45,989 nucleotides of DNA from Enterococcus sp. BWR-S5 (GTDB lineage: Bacteria; Bacillota; Bacilli; Lactobacillales; Enterococcaceae): NCBI RefSeq assembly GCF_016745255.1, contig NZ_JADOEQ010000025.1, positions 1 through 45,989 of the forward strand, written 5' to 3'. This document shows, piece after piece, positions 36,536 to 45,988 of the stretch. The translations under genes and the position numbers were made by a program. Every line of letters begins with the position of its first letter. Within the stretch, counting starts at the first letter, position 1. A model generated the notes under the pieces. The model was given only the letters and a program-made list of their open reading frames with translations, made no database searches and was not told the DNA's origin.

Positions 36536-37531
36536 GTGGCCACTATACAGGAAGTAGCAAAGGCGGCGCAGGTTTCGGTAGGCAGTGTCTCTCGATATTT
36601 GAATGGACATACATTGCGTCCGGAAAACATGGAGCGTATTCGAATAGCAATCGAAAAACTGAATTATACAGAGAATCTTTGGGCAAAGGGTTTAAAAAGC
36701 AATCAAAGCTATTCGATTGGCCTGCTGATGAACAACATGCAGAGTCAGTTCAGCTCTTCTGTAGTGGCAACGATTGAGGATGTCTTTGAGCAGGAGGGTT
36801 ATGGTACACTGCTCTCCGGCTATCGAGATGACGCTGAGCAAATCGAACGCAAGCTGGATTTCCTGCTTTCACGTGGTGTGGATGGATTAGTTGTTTTTGG
36901 TGCTGAGCAAAGCTGGCCGGGGATTGAAAAAATTGAGAGGCTTGATATCCCCGTTATTTCAGCAATCACACCATTGGAGTATCCCAATGTGGACTCTATT
37001 TTATTGAACAATCGGCAAAGTACGGCGGAGCTGGTTCGGCGTATTCTGGCACAGGGACACCAAAAAATCGGCTTTATTGCAGCGCCTCAAATTGATTATG
37101 TAGCAAAGGAAAGACTGCGTGGTATTTATGATGCCTTTAGCCAGACGGATGTTGTGTTAGATGAGCGCTACATCGTCTATGGTGATTACTCAAGAAAAAG
37201 CGGGTATGCGTGTATGGAAGAGCTGCTGCAGCTTGAAGAAATCACTGCTGTATTTGTCTGTAACTACAATATGTCGCTAGGCGCATTAGAGGCTATCTAC
37301 CAGCATGAAATGAAGATCGGAACGGATATTTCCTTTGCCAGCTACGATTATTTTGAAGCCAGCGATATCTTTTATCCCAAGCTGACTGTCATCAAGCAGC
37401 CAGTAGCCGAGTTTGGTACATTGGTTGCACAGCGGATTTTGCAGCGTGTCAAGGATCGAACGACAGCAGCCGGACAGCAGTTTATTATTGAAAATGACAT
37501 TCTTTGGCGGGATTCAATCAGCAAGCGTTAA
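36536..37531 (+). CDS. LacI family transcriptional regulator
   Basis: A 331-residue repressor. The N-terminal helix-turn-helix TIQEVAKAAQVSVGSVSRYL (residues 3-22) with the hinge KLNYTENLWAKGLKS is followed by a periplasmic-binding-protein-like domain (about 60-331). The start is GTG 36536 behind AGGAGGAAC. It lies inside the operon it probably controls through the two palindromes near 32705-32773, giving autoregulation. The inducer is likely a sugar released or taken up by the island products. Confidence 0.94.
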   Translation: MATIQEVAKAAQVSVGSVSRYLNGHTLRPENMERIRIAIEKLNYTENLWAKGLKSNQSYSIGLLMNNMQSQFSSSVVATIEDVFEQEGYGTLLSGYRDDAEQIERKLDFLLSRGVDGLVVFGAEQSWPGIEKIERLDIPVISAITPLEYPNVDSILLNNRQSTAELVRRILAQGHQKIGFIAAPQIDYVAKERLRGIYDAFSQTDVVLDERYIVYGDYSRKSGYACMEELLQLEEITAVFVCNYNMSLGALEAIYQHEMKIGTDISFASYDYFEASDIFYPKLTVIKQPVAEFGTLVAQRILQRVKDRTTAAGQQFIIENDILWRDSISKR

Positions 37532-37560
37532 TTCAAACAATGACAAAGGTGAGACGAAGG

Positions 37561-38898
37561 ATGAAAATCAGGCAGGACATTGAAGAAAACAGCCAAACGC
37601 AGCAAGAAGCCTACGGAGAGCTTCCTTTAGAAGTAAAAAGACAGCTGGAACAGTTTCAGGATGACAAGCTAGGTGTCATTTTTCACTGGGGCTTGTATGC
37701 TGTAGCGGGGATTGTTGAGTCGTGGCAGCTTTCTGAGGAAGATGATTGGGCAAGGAAAAAACCTTGGCGAAACGATTTGAATCAACTTAGACGAGATTAC
37801 TGGCAGTTAGAAGAAAGCTTTAACCCACAGAAATTTTGTCCGGAGGACTGGGCTGTTCTGTGTAAACAAGCGGGATTCAATTACATGATTTTTACAACAA
37901 AGCATCATGATGGCTTCAATATGTATGATACACAGGCTTCAGAGTATAAGGTATCAGGGGAGCACTGTCCGTTTCATACAAACCAACATAAGGATATATT
38001 TAAAACGGTAGTTGACGCTTTTCGCAAGGAAGGTCTGTCTATAGGTGCTTACTATTCAAAAGCAGATTGGTCAAGTCCGTTATACTGGGAGCCTGAAAGC
38101 AGACCTGTCGGCAGATACGCCAGCTATGATCCTTTAGAAAAACCGAGGAAATGGCAGAAATATCAGCAATTTGTTTTTAGCCAACTGAAGGAGATATGTA
38201 GTTCCTATGGGGATATAGATATTCTATGGCTGGATGCAGGTTGGGTCAATTCGGCGAATAATGAGTATCTGGCAATGGATGAAATCATCCCTCAACTAAG
38301 AGAAAAACAACCGCAGTTAATTGTGGTGGATCGCACGATTGGAGGAGCCTACGAAAATTACGTTACGCCGGAAAGAAAAGTGCCTGACACTCTACCGGAA
38401 AAGGTATGGGAGAGCAATATCCCTTTAGCGAAAAACTGGGGATATGTTCCAAATGATGAGTATAAATCATTTGAAGAAATTTTATCACTTTTAATTAAGA
38501 TTGTTTCCAAGGGAGGAAACCTTCTGTTAGGTGTTGGACCCAAGCTGGATGGGACGTTGCCGAAAGAGGCTGTTTCGTTGCTGGCGCAGTTAGGCGATTG
38601 GCTTCAAATATATGGTCAAGGGATTTATGGCACAAGAAAGAACAGTGTATCGCAAATCGATCATTGGTACTTTACCAAAAAGGGTCAGACGATTTATGCG
38701 TTTCATTTTAATAAAGAGACAGAGGCAGTACCGGAACTGTGTCTTGACGAACTGGCAGTGGATGCGTCAGTAGTAACGGTTAGCGGTTTAAAGAGCAATG
38801 ATAGGTATTTAATTCAGAATGGCAAAATCCAACTAACTGAGAAAGACCAAAGGGAGTTTGTCACTGGAATAGAAATTCAAATAGGAACAGAGGGATAA
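37561..38898 (+). CDS. glycoside hydrolase family 29 alpha-L-fucosidase
   Basis: A 445-residue GH29 enzyme without signal peptide. The family motifs are FHWGLYAV (41-48), TTKHHDGFNMYD (112-123) and the nucleophile segment ILWLDAGW with Asp225. The extra C-terminal beta-sandwich domain is short (about 355-445). Removal of alpha-L-fucose from an imported oligosaccharide is the likely role. ATG 37561 is chosen because AAAGGTGAG lies 7 bases upstream; an ATG at 37540 gives a longer form. Substrate linkage (1,2, 1,3, 1,4 or 1,6) cannot be read from sequence. Confidence 0.87.
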   Translation: MKIRQDIEENSQTQQEAYGELPLEVKRQLEQFQDDKLGVIFHWGLYAVAGIVESWQLSEEDDWARKKPWRNDLNQLRRDYWQLEESFNPQKFCPEDWAVLCKQAGFNYMIFTTKHHDGFNMYDTQASEYKVSGEHCPFHTNQHKDIFKTVVDAFRKEGLSIGAYYSKADWSSPLYWEPESRPVGRYASYDPLEKPRKWQKYQQFVFSQLKEICSSYGDIDILWLDAGWVNSANNEYLAMDEIIPQLREKQPQLIVVDRTIGGAYENYVTPERKVPDTLPEKVWESNIPLAKNWGYVPNDEYKSFEEILSLLIKIVSKGGNLLLGVGPKLDGTLPKEAVSLLAQLGDWLQIYGQGIYGTRKNSVSQIDHWYFTKKGQTIYAFHFNKETEAVPELCLDELAVDASVVTVSGLKSNDRYLIQNGKIQLTEKDQREFVTGIEIQIGTEG

Positions 38899-38903
38899 CA
38901 GAA

Positions 38904-40286
38904 ATGAGAGAATTCTCAAAAGCATTTTTATGGGGTGCAGCAGCTTCAGCACCGCAAACAGAAGGACACAGCTTGGAAAATGGAAAATCTGCTTCAACTT
39001 GGGATGAATGGTTCAAGCTGGCGCCTGAAAAATTTAATGAGCAGCAAGGACCGAGTGATACATCAAATGTTTATGAGGAGTATAGCAAGGATATCCAGCG
39101 TATGAAGGAACTGGGGATGAACTCTTATCGAACATCGATTGCCTGGACACGTTTGCTTCCGGATGGACGTACAGTAAATCCGGAGGGTACTGCTTTTTAT
39201 AAGGCCTATTTTTCTGAGTTGAAAGCAAATGGTGTCGAGCCAATTATCAATCTTTTTCACTTTGATTTGCCTTGGTGGCTGATGGAAAAAGGTGGTTGGG
39301 AGATACGAGAATCAGTAGAAGCATTTGCTTTTTATGCAAAAACTGCTTTTGAGTTGTTTGGGGATACAGTCAAGTATTGGACAACCTTCAATGAGCCGCT
39401 AGTTCATATTGAATGTGGGTATTTATATGGTTTTCACTATCCGGCTATTGTCGATTTTAAAAAGGCTGTTCAGGTGGGCTACCATACTCTAATGGCACAT
39501 GTGCGGGCAGTAGAAGAATTTAGAAAGCTGCAAATTGAGAACGGGCAAATAGGGATTATCCTCAACATCTCTCCCGCGTACCCGAAAAGTCAGTCCTCAG
39601 AGGATCTCAAAGCCAAGGAATTAGCTGATTTATTCAATACCAACAGTTTTCTTGACCCAGCAGTCCATGGGGAAATACCTGAAAAACTCATTACTGTTCT
39701 AAAAGAGCATGAGCTGACACCAGTAACTGAAACGCAGGATAAAGAGCTGATTAGACAGAACACAGTAGATTTTATCGGTTTGAATTACTATCAGCCAAGA
39801 AGGGTGCAGGCACCAACTACTGTTCATTTTCCCGCTGAAATGCCTTCAGATTTCTATATCCCTTATGATATGCCTGGAAAACGCATTAATCCTTACAGAG
39901 GATGGGAAATCTATCCAGAGGCTCTATACGATGTTGCTGTAATGATGAAGGAACAATACCGGAATATTCCGTGGTATGTTTCTGAAAACGGCATGGGTGT
40001 GGCTGAGGAAGAACGGTTTATGGATGAACAAGGAATGATTCAAGACGATTATCGTATTGAGTTTATGAAAGAGCATCTTCGAGAGCTCCATCGAGGAATC
40101 GCAGAAGGAAGTAATTGCTTTGGCTACCATACATGGACCTTTGTCGATTGCTGGTCTTGGTTAAATGGGTATCGAAACCGTTATGGCTTTTATCGCGTGG
40201 ATCTTGACAATCATTTTGAGCGAAGCTTGAAGAAGAGCGGGTTGTGGTATAAAGAGCTGATTGAGAAAAATGGATTTTTAGACTGA
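38904..40286 (+). CDS. glycoside hydrolase family 1 beta-glycosidase, atypical phosphate site
   Basis: A 460-residue GH1 barrel. Acid/base Glu164 is in TFNEP and nucleophile Glu361 in SENG. The region that binds phosphate in 6-phospho-beta-glycosidases (Ser-x6-Lys-x-Tyr, from memory of LacG) reads SWLNGYRNRY at 418-427: Ser and Tyr are kept, but Lys is Asn425 with Arg424 beside it. The enzyme may therefore accept phosphorylated substrates in an altered way or act on free sugars. It is six bases downstream of the GH29 gene and last in the operon. Confidence 0.9.
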   Translation: MREFSKAFLWGAAASAPQTEGHSLENGKSASTWDEWFKLAPEKFNEQQGPSDTSNVYEEYSKDIQRMKELGMNSYRTSIAWTRLLPDGRTVNPEGTAFYKAYFSELKANGVEPIINLFHFDLPWWLMEKGGWEIRESVEAFAFYAKTAFELFGDTVKYWTTFNEPLVHIECGYLYGFHYPAIVDFKKAVQVGYHTLMAHVRAVEEFRKLQIENGQIGIILNISPAYPKSQSSEDLKAKELADLFNTNSFLDPAVHGEIPEKLITVLKEHELTPVTETQDKELIRQNTVDFIGLNYYQPRRVQAPTTVHFPAEMPSDFYIPYDMPGKRINPYRGWEIYPEALYDVAVMMKEQYRNIPWYVSENGMGVAEEERFMDEQGMIQDDYRIEFMKEHLRELHRGIAEGSNCFGYHTWTFVDCWSWLNGYRNRYGFYRVDLDNHFERSLKKSGLWYKELIEKNGFLD

Positions 40287-40313
40287 TTTATCAGTATACT
40301 TACTAACGAAAAG

Positions 40314-40347
40314 AAGGTGTCTTTGCGCTAATGCAAAGACACTTTTT
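40314..40347 (+). terminator. terminator of the sugar operon
   Basis: GTGTCTTTGC (40317-40326) pairs with GCAAAGACAC (40333-40342), followed by five T. Confidence 0.9.
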
Positions 40348-40519
40348 AACGTCGTAGGATTTTTTGAAGGTTTCGGCGTATGTCCATAATAAAAAATGAA
40401 TTATTTTCATTTTATATAAATATCAAATTACATCTTTTAGTTATATTTAAAATACTAATTGACTGCTTGAGTTTGTTGGTGTTACAGTTTAATTATACTA
40501 TTAAAAGGAGTGGTGGAAA

Positions 40520-41641
40520 ATGAAATGTTGGAAGTTATTAGCGTCTATGAGTGTTATTTTTCTAGGAGGGGTAGTTGGTTCTTCTGCAGCACAAGCAGAG
40601 AAACCAACCGAGAACTATATTCAGTTTTCTAACACAGATTTACTTGAACAAGTATTGGCGTATAAAGGCAGAAACTACATTGATAACAAATATGCGACAG
40701 ATGTTGAAAAATTTGAAATAGAGTTTGCTTATGCAGCGAAGGAAGAATCATTAAATGTGGATTATGAAGCAGAATTAAAAAAACTTGAAGCTCTTTTGGC
40801 TGAACTAGATAGTAAGTTGTCTAATGGCGAGCTGTCAAAGGAAGAGTATGACAAAGAAACAGAAAAAATTGATTTGCAATCTACTGCATTTTATGAGGAA
40901 AAAGAGCAAAAGCTTGAGCTCTTGGCAAGTGAATATGAGCAAGGTATAACAAGCTTAGATAAAACACACGTAGAAGAAAGTGATTTTTTAAATACCTATG
41001 GCTTGGTTCATAAAAATGTTTTGCCAACCATTGAAGTAATTGATTTGGATTGGTGTCAAACCTATAATAACATTGCCGGATTTGAAAACTTTGAAAATGT
41101 GAAGAAAGTAACTGGCGAATTTGGTGCGAGCCCAATTCTTGATATTCGTCCGTTTAGAGGAATGACTTCGTTGGAGTATGTAAGAACAGCGGTTTCCGGC
41201 GTTGTTAATTTGGACGATTTCAAAAACAATACGCAATTGAAAGTATTGGAGCTGTACACTGTGGGTAATTCAATTGGTGACGAGGGGTGGCAGGCTCCCT
41301 ATACCCAGCCATTACTAACAGATATTTCTGCACTATCTGAGTTGTCTCAGTTGAATAGGGCCGATATTTCAACTCAAGGTATCTTAACACCTGTAACAAT
41401 GAAAAAGGATACAACAAGTTATCAGTTGTATGATCCGATTATCTTATCCTCTCAGTTTGAAGGCGCCCAGCTTACGTATTGTACATTTGACAGTAATGGG
41501 ACTGAGAGTACAAGAAGTAATGAAGAGCTCGTTTGGTCTGGCTTAACTGGTAAGGAAGAGTTTCTAGCGTTTGAGTTTGATATTCAAAAGGGAAACTTCT
41601 TTTACTCTGGAGAAGGACAAATTCCGCTTCGTTGGAAGTAA
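40520..41641 (+). CDS. secreted coiled-coil / leucine-rich-repeat-like protein
   Basis: A 373-residue exported protein I do not recognise. A signal peptide (residues 1-26) ends at AQA. Residues 70-150 are highly charged and helical; the segment LSNGELSKEEYDKETEKI resembles a SHOCT oligomerisation motif. Residues 170-300 hold irregular leucine-rich repeats with internalin-like spacing (LKVLELYTV, ISALSELSQLNRADIS). A C-terminal beta-rich part (300-373) may be Ig-like. There is no LPXTG, lipobox or membrane anchor, so it is released or loosely bound. TATACT (40493-40498) and AAAGGAGTGG precede it. Upstream 40348-40492 holds only A/T-rich sequence. Confidence 0.75.
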   Translation: MKCWKLLASMSVIFLGGVVGSSAAQAEKPTENYIQFSNTDLLEQVLAYKGRNYIDNKYATDVEKFEIEFAYAAKEESLNVDYEAELKKLEALLAELDSKLSNGELSKEEYDKETEKIDLQSTAFYEEKEQKLELLASEYEQGITSLDKTHVEESDFLNTYGLVHKNVLPTIEVIDLDWCQTYNNIAGFENFENVKKVTGEFGASPILDIRPFRGMTSLEYVRTAVSGVVNLDDFKNNTQLKVLELYTVGNSIGDEGWQAPYTQPLLTDISALSELSQLNRADISTQGILTPVTMKKDTTSYQLYDPIILSSQFEGAQLTYCTFDSNGTESTRSNEELVWSGLTGKEEFLAFEFDIQKGNFFYSGEGQIPLRWK

Positions 41642-41675
41642 AATATTGTTCGTGTTTTTCTGTGATGATAAAGTG

Positions 41676-41720
41676 AAAGCATGCAGGCTGCCCCAATTGA
41701 GACAGTCTGCATGCTTTTTT
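41676..41720. terminator. bidirectional terminator
   Basis: AAAGCATGCAG (41676-41686) pairs with CTGCATGCTTT (41707-41717), then T-rich sequence. It serves the secreted protein gene and the convergent AhpD-like gene. Confidence 0.85.
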
Positions 41721-42063
41721 ACTTTTCTTTCACTAATGATTCTGCGACAGCCAACGCTTTAGCTCCATAAGCTGTTGCAGGACCGCCACCCATCAAGACC
41801 GCAACTTCAACTGTTTCCGCGAGTTCTTCCATCGTAGCTCCCGCTTTCAAGGCATCTCTGACATGGGCAAGAATACATCCTTCACAACGAACGGAGATAG
41901 CAATCGCAACAGCCATCAGTTCCTTCGTTTTTGTGTCTAAATGCTTTGGTTTAAGTGCTTCCTTGGGAATGCCTCTGAAGGCAGTCATTAATTCAGGACA
42001 GTTTTTTACCAGTACTGCTTGGTTATGTGCTAATTCTTTATAAGCTTCTTTGTAATCTGACAT
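41719..42063 (-). CDS. carboxymuconolactone decarboxylase / AhpD-like protein
   Basis: A 114-residue helical protein of the CMD/AhpD family. It contains the redox-type Cys-x2-Cys-x3-His motif in RCEGCILAHVRDALKAGAT (about residues 59-77), as in AhpD peroxidase partners, and ends with GGGPATAYGAKAL. The role may be thiol-based peroxide or aldehyde handling; the true substrate is unknown. The Pfam name does not imply a decarboxylase here. The ribosome binding site AGAGAGG precedes its ATG. Confidence 0.88.
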   Translation of the reverse strand: MSDYKEAYKELAHNQAVLVKNCPELMTAFRGIPKEALKPKHLDTKTKELMAVAIAISVRCEGCILAHVRDALKAGATMEELAETVEVAVLMGGGPATAYGAKALAVAESLVKEK

Positions 42064-42127
42064 GATATAAAACCTCTCTTTCTAAAGATATACCTTTTGT
42101 AAAAGTCTTCATAAATCAACGAACGAT

Positions 42128-42182
42128 AACGAAATAATTGAACCTGTCATTTCGTTTAAGACCTATCTATATGGTACCATAT
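42128..42182 (-). promoter_or_regulatory. inverted repeats upstream of the AhpD-like gene
   Basis: AACGAAAT (42128-42135) and ATTTCGTT (42149-42156) form an 8-bp inverted repeat. A perfect 14-bp palindrome ATATGGTACCATAT lies at 42169-42182. Both are within 120 bases upstream of the minus-strand gene and could be operators of a redox or other regulator. The rest of 42183-42359 shows no gene that I can support. Confidence 0.4.
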
Positions 42183-42359
42183 CACAGAGAAATGCTTCAA
42201 TTCGATAACGGAATCAATACATCGAGTCGGTCTAGCTGGGTGTAAGGAGTGTGAAAAACAGCTGGATGCATCATTAAATGAATGAACGGATGGAAGAGCA
42301 CTCTAACGATTCCATTTTTGAAACAATCAAGAGTAATAAAGGATTTCCTTTTAATTGCC

Positions 42360-42518
42360 TTGCGTTTGATACATTTCTGTTGTATACTATCAAAGGTGCT
42401 GCTTTTAGGCGCTAAATCCACATCCTGATTTGATTTATGAAGTGGTGCCGTTTACGGTTCTTCATAAAGAAGAGAACAGGAGAGGAAACAAAAAAACCAA
42501 ATTGGAGGAAACAACATC
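42360..42518 (+). promoter_or_regulatory. rpsB promoter and leader
   Basis: TTGCGT (42360-42365), 17 bases, then TATACT (42383-42388). The leader of about 120 bases has a hairpin-prone part (GAAGTGGTGCCGTTTACGGTTCTTC, split around 42439-42465) and two purine-rich tracts before AATTGGAGG. An S2-binding autoregulatory leader is possible but I do not recognise a known class. Confidence 0.6.
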
Positions 42519-43310
42519 ATGGCAGTAATTTCTATGAAACAATTACTTGAAGCCGGCGTACATTTTGGACACCAAACTCGTCGCTGGAACCCGAAGATGA
42601 AGAAATACATCTTCACAGAAAGAAACGGAATCTACATCATTGATTTGCAAAAAACAGTGAAATTGGTAGATGTAGCTTACGATTACATGAAAAATGTTGC
42701 TGAAGAAGGCGGCGTTGCATTGTTCGTAGGTACTAAAAAACAAGCACAGGAAGCAATCAAAGATGAAGCAATCCGTGCAGGTCAATACTTTGTAAACCAC
42801 CGTTGGTTAGGTGGAACATTGACTAACTGGGATACAATCCAAAAACGTATCAAACGTTTGAAAGATATCAATAGAATGGAAGAAGACGGAACATTCGACG
42901 TTCTTCCTAAAAAAGAAGTTGTTGGCTTGAACAAACAACGTGAACGTCTTGAAAAATTCTTGGGCGGTATCGCTGATATGCCTAGAATTCCAGATGTTAT
43001 GTACATCGTTGACCCTCGTAAAGAGCGCATCGCTGTTCAAGAAGCACACAAATTGAACATTCCAATCGTAGCAATGGTTGATACTAACTGTGATCCAGAT
43101 GAGATTGATGTAGTAATCCCATCAAATGACGATGCAATTCGTGCCGTTAAATTGATTACAGCTAAAATGGCTGATGCATTCATCGAAGGAAACCAAGGTG
43201 AAGACCAAGCAGTAGAAGAAATGTTCGTTGAGCAAGCACCTGAAGAAGCAACATCAATCGAAGAAATCGTTGAAGTTGTTGAAGGTACTAACGAAGGCGC
43301 TGCTGAGTAA
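42519..43310 (+). CDS. rpsB: 30S ribosomal protein S2
   Basis: A 263-residue small-subunit protein. [20 protein letters not shown] (residues 5-24), [26 protein letters not shown] and [15 protein letters not shown] are hallmark S2 segments. The C-terminal tail (from about residue 228) is acidic and glutamate-rich, as in other enterococci and lactobacilli. Codon use is strongly biased as for highly expressed genes. A hairpin with six T lies before tsf and should reduce readthrough. Confidence 0.98.
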   Translation: MAVISMKQLLEAGVHFGHQTRRWNPKMKKYIFTERNGIYIIDLQKTVKLVDVAYDYMKNVAEEGGVALFVGTKKQAQEAIKDEAIRAGQYFVNHRWLGGTLTNWDTIQKRIKRLKDINRMEEDGTFDVLPKKEVVGLNKQRERLEKFLGGIADMPRIPDVMYIVDPRKERIAVQEAHKLNIPIVAMVDTNCDPDEIDVVIPSNDDAIRAVKLITAKMADAFIEGNQGEDQAVEEMFVEQAPEEATSIEEIVEVVEGTNEGAAE

Positions 43311-43346
43311 TCCAAAGCAGTAAAAACTATACGAATAAATGAACGG

Positions 43347-43400
43347 AGCTGTCTCAAGGGCTGGGCGAAAAAGCCTGCTGCTCCTTTGAGATAGCTTTTT
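43347..43400 (+). terminator. terminator or attenuator between rpsB and tsf
   Basis: AGCTGTCTCAAGG pairs with CCTTTGAGATAGCT, with one G-U and one bulge, then six T. Only 40 bases remain before tsf and no strong promoter is seen there, so it probably tunes tsf expression by partial readthrough. Confidence 0.75.
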
Positions 43401-43441
43401 TGAAACAATTGATACAACCACTTTGAGGAGGATATAGAAAA

Positions 43442-44323
43442 ATGGCAGATATTTCAGCTAAATTAGTTAAACAATTACGTGACATGACTGGTGTCGGTAT
43501 GATGGACGCGAAAAGAGCGTTGGTAGAAGTAGAAGGCGACATGGATAAAGCTGTTGACTATCTACGTGAAAAAGGAATGGCAAAAGCTGGTAAGAAAAAT
43601 GACCGTATTGCCGCTGAAGGCTTGGCAAACGTAGCTGTAGACGGAAACTTTGCAGCAATCGTAGAAATCAACTCAGAAACTGACTTCGTTTCTAAAAATG
43701 AAATGTTCCAAGACTTAGTTAAAACTGTTGCACAAGAAATTGCGACAAACAAACCAGCTTCTATGGAAGAAGCATTAGCTCTTAAAACAGAAAAGGGTAC
43801 AATCGAAACTGAATTAATCGAAGCTCAAACTGTTATTGGAGAAAAAATCAGCTTCCGTCGTTTTGAGTTAGTTGAAAAAGCTGACAATGCTGCATTTGGC
43901 GCTTACCTGCACATGGGTGGACGTATTGCTGTATTGACTGTTCTTGATGGAACAACTGATGAAGAAGTTGCGAAAGATGTTGCAATGCACATCGCTGCAA
44001 TCAATCCTCGTTATGTTGATGAGTCTCAAATCCCTCAAGAAGAACTGGAACATGAAAAATCAGTTCTTACTGAACAAGCATTAAATGAAGGTAAACCAGC
44101 AAATATCGTTGACAAAATGGTTGTCGGCCGTTTGAATAAATTCAAAGCTGAAATCTCTCTTGTAGATCAGCCGTTTGTTAAAGATCCAGATATGACAGTG
44201 GCAAAATATGTTGCTTCTAAAGGCGGCACAGTGAAATCTTTCGTACGTTTTGAAGTTGGAGAAGGAATCGAAAAACGTGAAGATAACTTTGCTGATGAAG
44301 TAATGAGCCAAATGAAAAAATAA
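43442..44323 (+). CDS. tsf: elongation factor Ts
   Basis: A 293-residue nucleotide-exchange factor for EF-Tu. The N-terminal UBA-like domain has [19 protein letters not shown] (residues 8-26); [13 protein letters not shown] is near residue 77 and [10 protein letters not shown] near 181. The core ends with the C-terminal helices. Start ATG 43442 follows GAGGAGG. It shares the usual rpsB-tsf order. Confidence 0.98.
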   Translation: MADISAKLVKQLRDMTGVGMMDAKRALVEVEGDMDKAVDYLREKGMAKAGKKNDRIAAEGLANVAVDGNFAAIVEINSETDFVSKNEMFQDLVKTVAQEIATNKPASMEEALALKTEKGTIETELIEAQTVIGEKISFRRFELVEKADNAAFGAYLHMGGRIAVLTVLDGTTDEEVAKDVAMHIAAINPRYVDESQIPQEELEHEKSVLTEQALNEGKPANIVDKMVVGRLNKFKAEISLVDQPFVKDPDMTVAKYVASKGGTVKSFVRFEVGEGIEKREDNFADEVMSQMKK

Positions 44324-44401
44324 TTCAACTGAATCAACGGCTGATGCCGAAGCAGTTTCTTCTTAATTTTTTGAGGTGAATCGTTTCTGTGTCAGCCACT
44401 C

Positions 44402-44432
44402 GGGAACGCAGGCAGCTGCGCTCCCTTTTTTT
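44402..44432 (+). terminator. intrinsic terminator between tsf and pyrH
   Basis: GGGAACGCAG pairs with CTGCGCTCCC (one A/C mismatch) around GCAG, followed by seven T. A wider GGCTGA/TCAGCC pair (44340-44345/44393-44398) encloses the upstream leader-like part. pyrH then has a probable -10 TGaTAGAAT at 44473-44481. Confidence 0.88.
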
Positions 44433-44478
44433 AAGCAATATCAAAGATTTATCTGAAAGAACAGCCATCTTATGATAG

Positions 44479-45237
<759 letters not shown>

Positions 45238-45238
45238 T

Positions 45239-45796
45239 ATGTCGAAAGAAATTTTAGCAACTGCACAAGAAAAAATGAAAAAAGCAGAACAAAATTTACA
45301 ACGTGAACTGGGACAAATTCGTGCCGGCAGAGCAAATGCGAGTCTGCTTGATCGTATCACTGTAGAATATTATGGAGCACCGACTCCTGTGAACCAACTT
45401 GCAGGTATTACGATTCCGGAAGCGCGTATTCTAATGATTACTCCATTTGATAAGAACTCATTGGAGGATATTGAAAAAGCACTTCAAGCCAGCGATATCG
45501 GTATCAGCCCAACCAATGACGGGAATGTTATCCGCTTGGTGATTCCTCAGCTAACAGAAGAGCGTCGGAAAGAATTAACAAAAGACGTAAGAAAAGAAGC
45601 TGAGAATGCTAAAGTAGCAGTAAGAAACGTACGTCGTGATGCGATGGACGACTTGAAAAAGCAACAAAAAAATGGCGACATCACTGAAGATGAGCTGAGA
45701 GGCTTTGAAAAAGATGTTCAAAAAATCACAGACGACAGTGTGAAAAACATTGATCAAATCGCAGCTGATAAAGAAAAAGAATTATTAGATGTCTAG
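45239..45796 (+). CDS. frr: ribosome recycling factor
   Basis: A 185-residue tRNA-mimic that splits the post-termination ribosome with [20 protein letters not shown] (about residues 26-42), [14 protein letters not shown] and the helical bundle end [10 protein letters not shown] are typical. Start ATG 45239 is chosen: AGGGGGA lies in the end of pyrH. A hairpin terminator follows. Confidence 0.98.
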   Translation: MSKEILATAQEKMKKAEQNLQRELGQIRAGRANASLLDRITVEYYGAPTPVNQLAGITIPEARILMITPFDKNSLEDIEKALQASDIGISPTNDGNVIRLVIPQLTEERRKELTKDVRKEAENAKVAVRNVRRDAMDDLKKQQKNGDITEDELRGFEKDVQKITDDSVKNIDQIAADKEKELLDV

Positions 45797-45822
45797 CATC
45801 TAACTGTCTGATAGACAATTAG

Positions 45823-45866
45823 AAAACTGGCAAGGAGAGAGTCGCTCTTTCCTTGTCAGTTTTTTA
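45823..45866 (+). terminator. terminator of pyrH-frr
   Basis: AACTGGCAAGGA pairs with TCCTTGTCAGTT (one G-U) around a 13-base GAGAGTCGCTCTT loop that can itself fold, then six T. Confidence 0.88.
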
Positions 45867-45884
45867 TGTTAATGACTTTAGTCG

Positions 45885-45988
45885 GTTTCAATCACTAAAG
45901 TGATTGAAACAAAAAAACCACGCGTACTGCGCGTGGAAGAAGTAGCTTTAGCGATAAAACTCCTTTCGATATACTAGATAAAGGCTAC
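45885..45988. repeat. hairpin cluster at the right end
   Basis: A 26-base inverted repeat with arms GTTTCAATCACT/AGTGATTGAAAC (45885-45910) and a seven-A tract are followed by CCACGCG/CGCGTGG (45918-45924/45930-45936). GTAGC-TTTA (45942-45950) pairs with TAAAGGCTAC (45979-45988). Inside lies AAAACTCCTTTCGAT (45956-45970), identical to the left arm of the terminator at 5934-5998. The window ends here, so the element may be incomplete. The overall style recalls the cluster at 11-124. Confidence 0.55.

Noticed and set aside
42278-42415. 45-codon frame before rpsB
   Set aside because: It lacks a ribosome binding site and runs through the rpsB promoter.
45885-45910. CRISPR repeat
   Set aside because: The palindrome occurs once in view, with no spacer-repeat periodicity and no cas genes.
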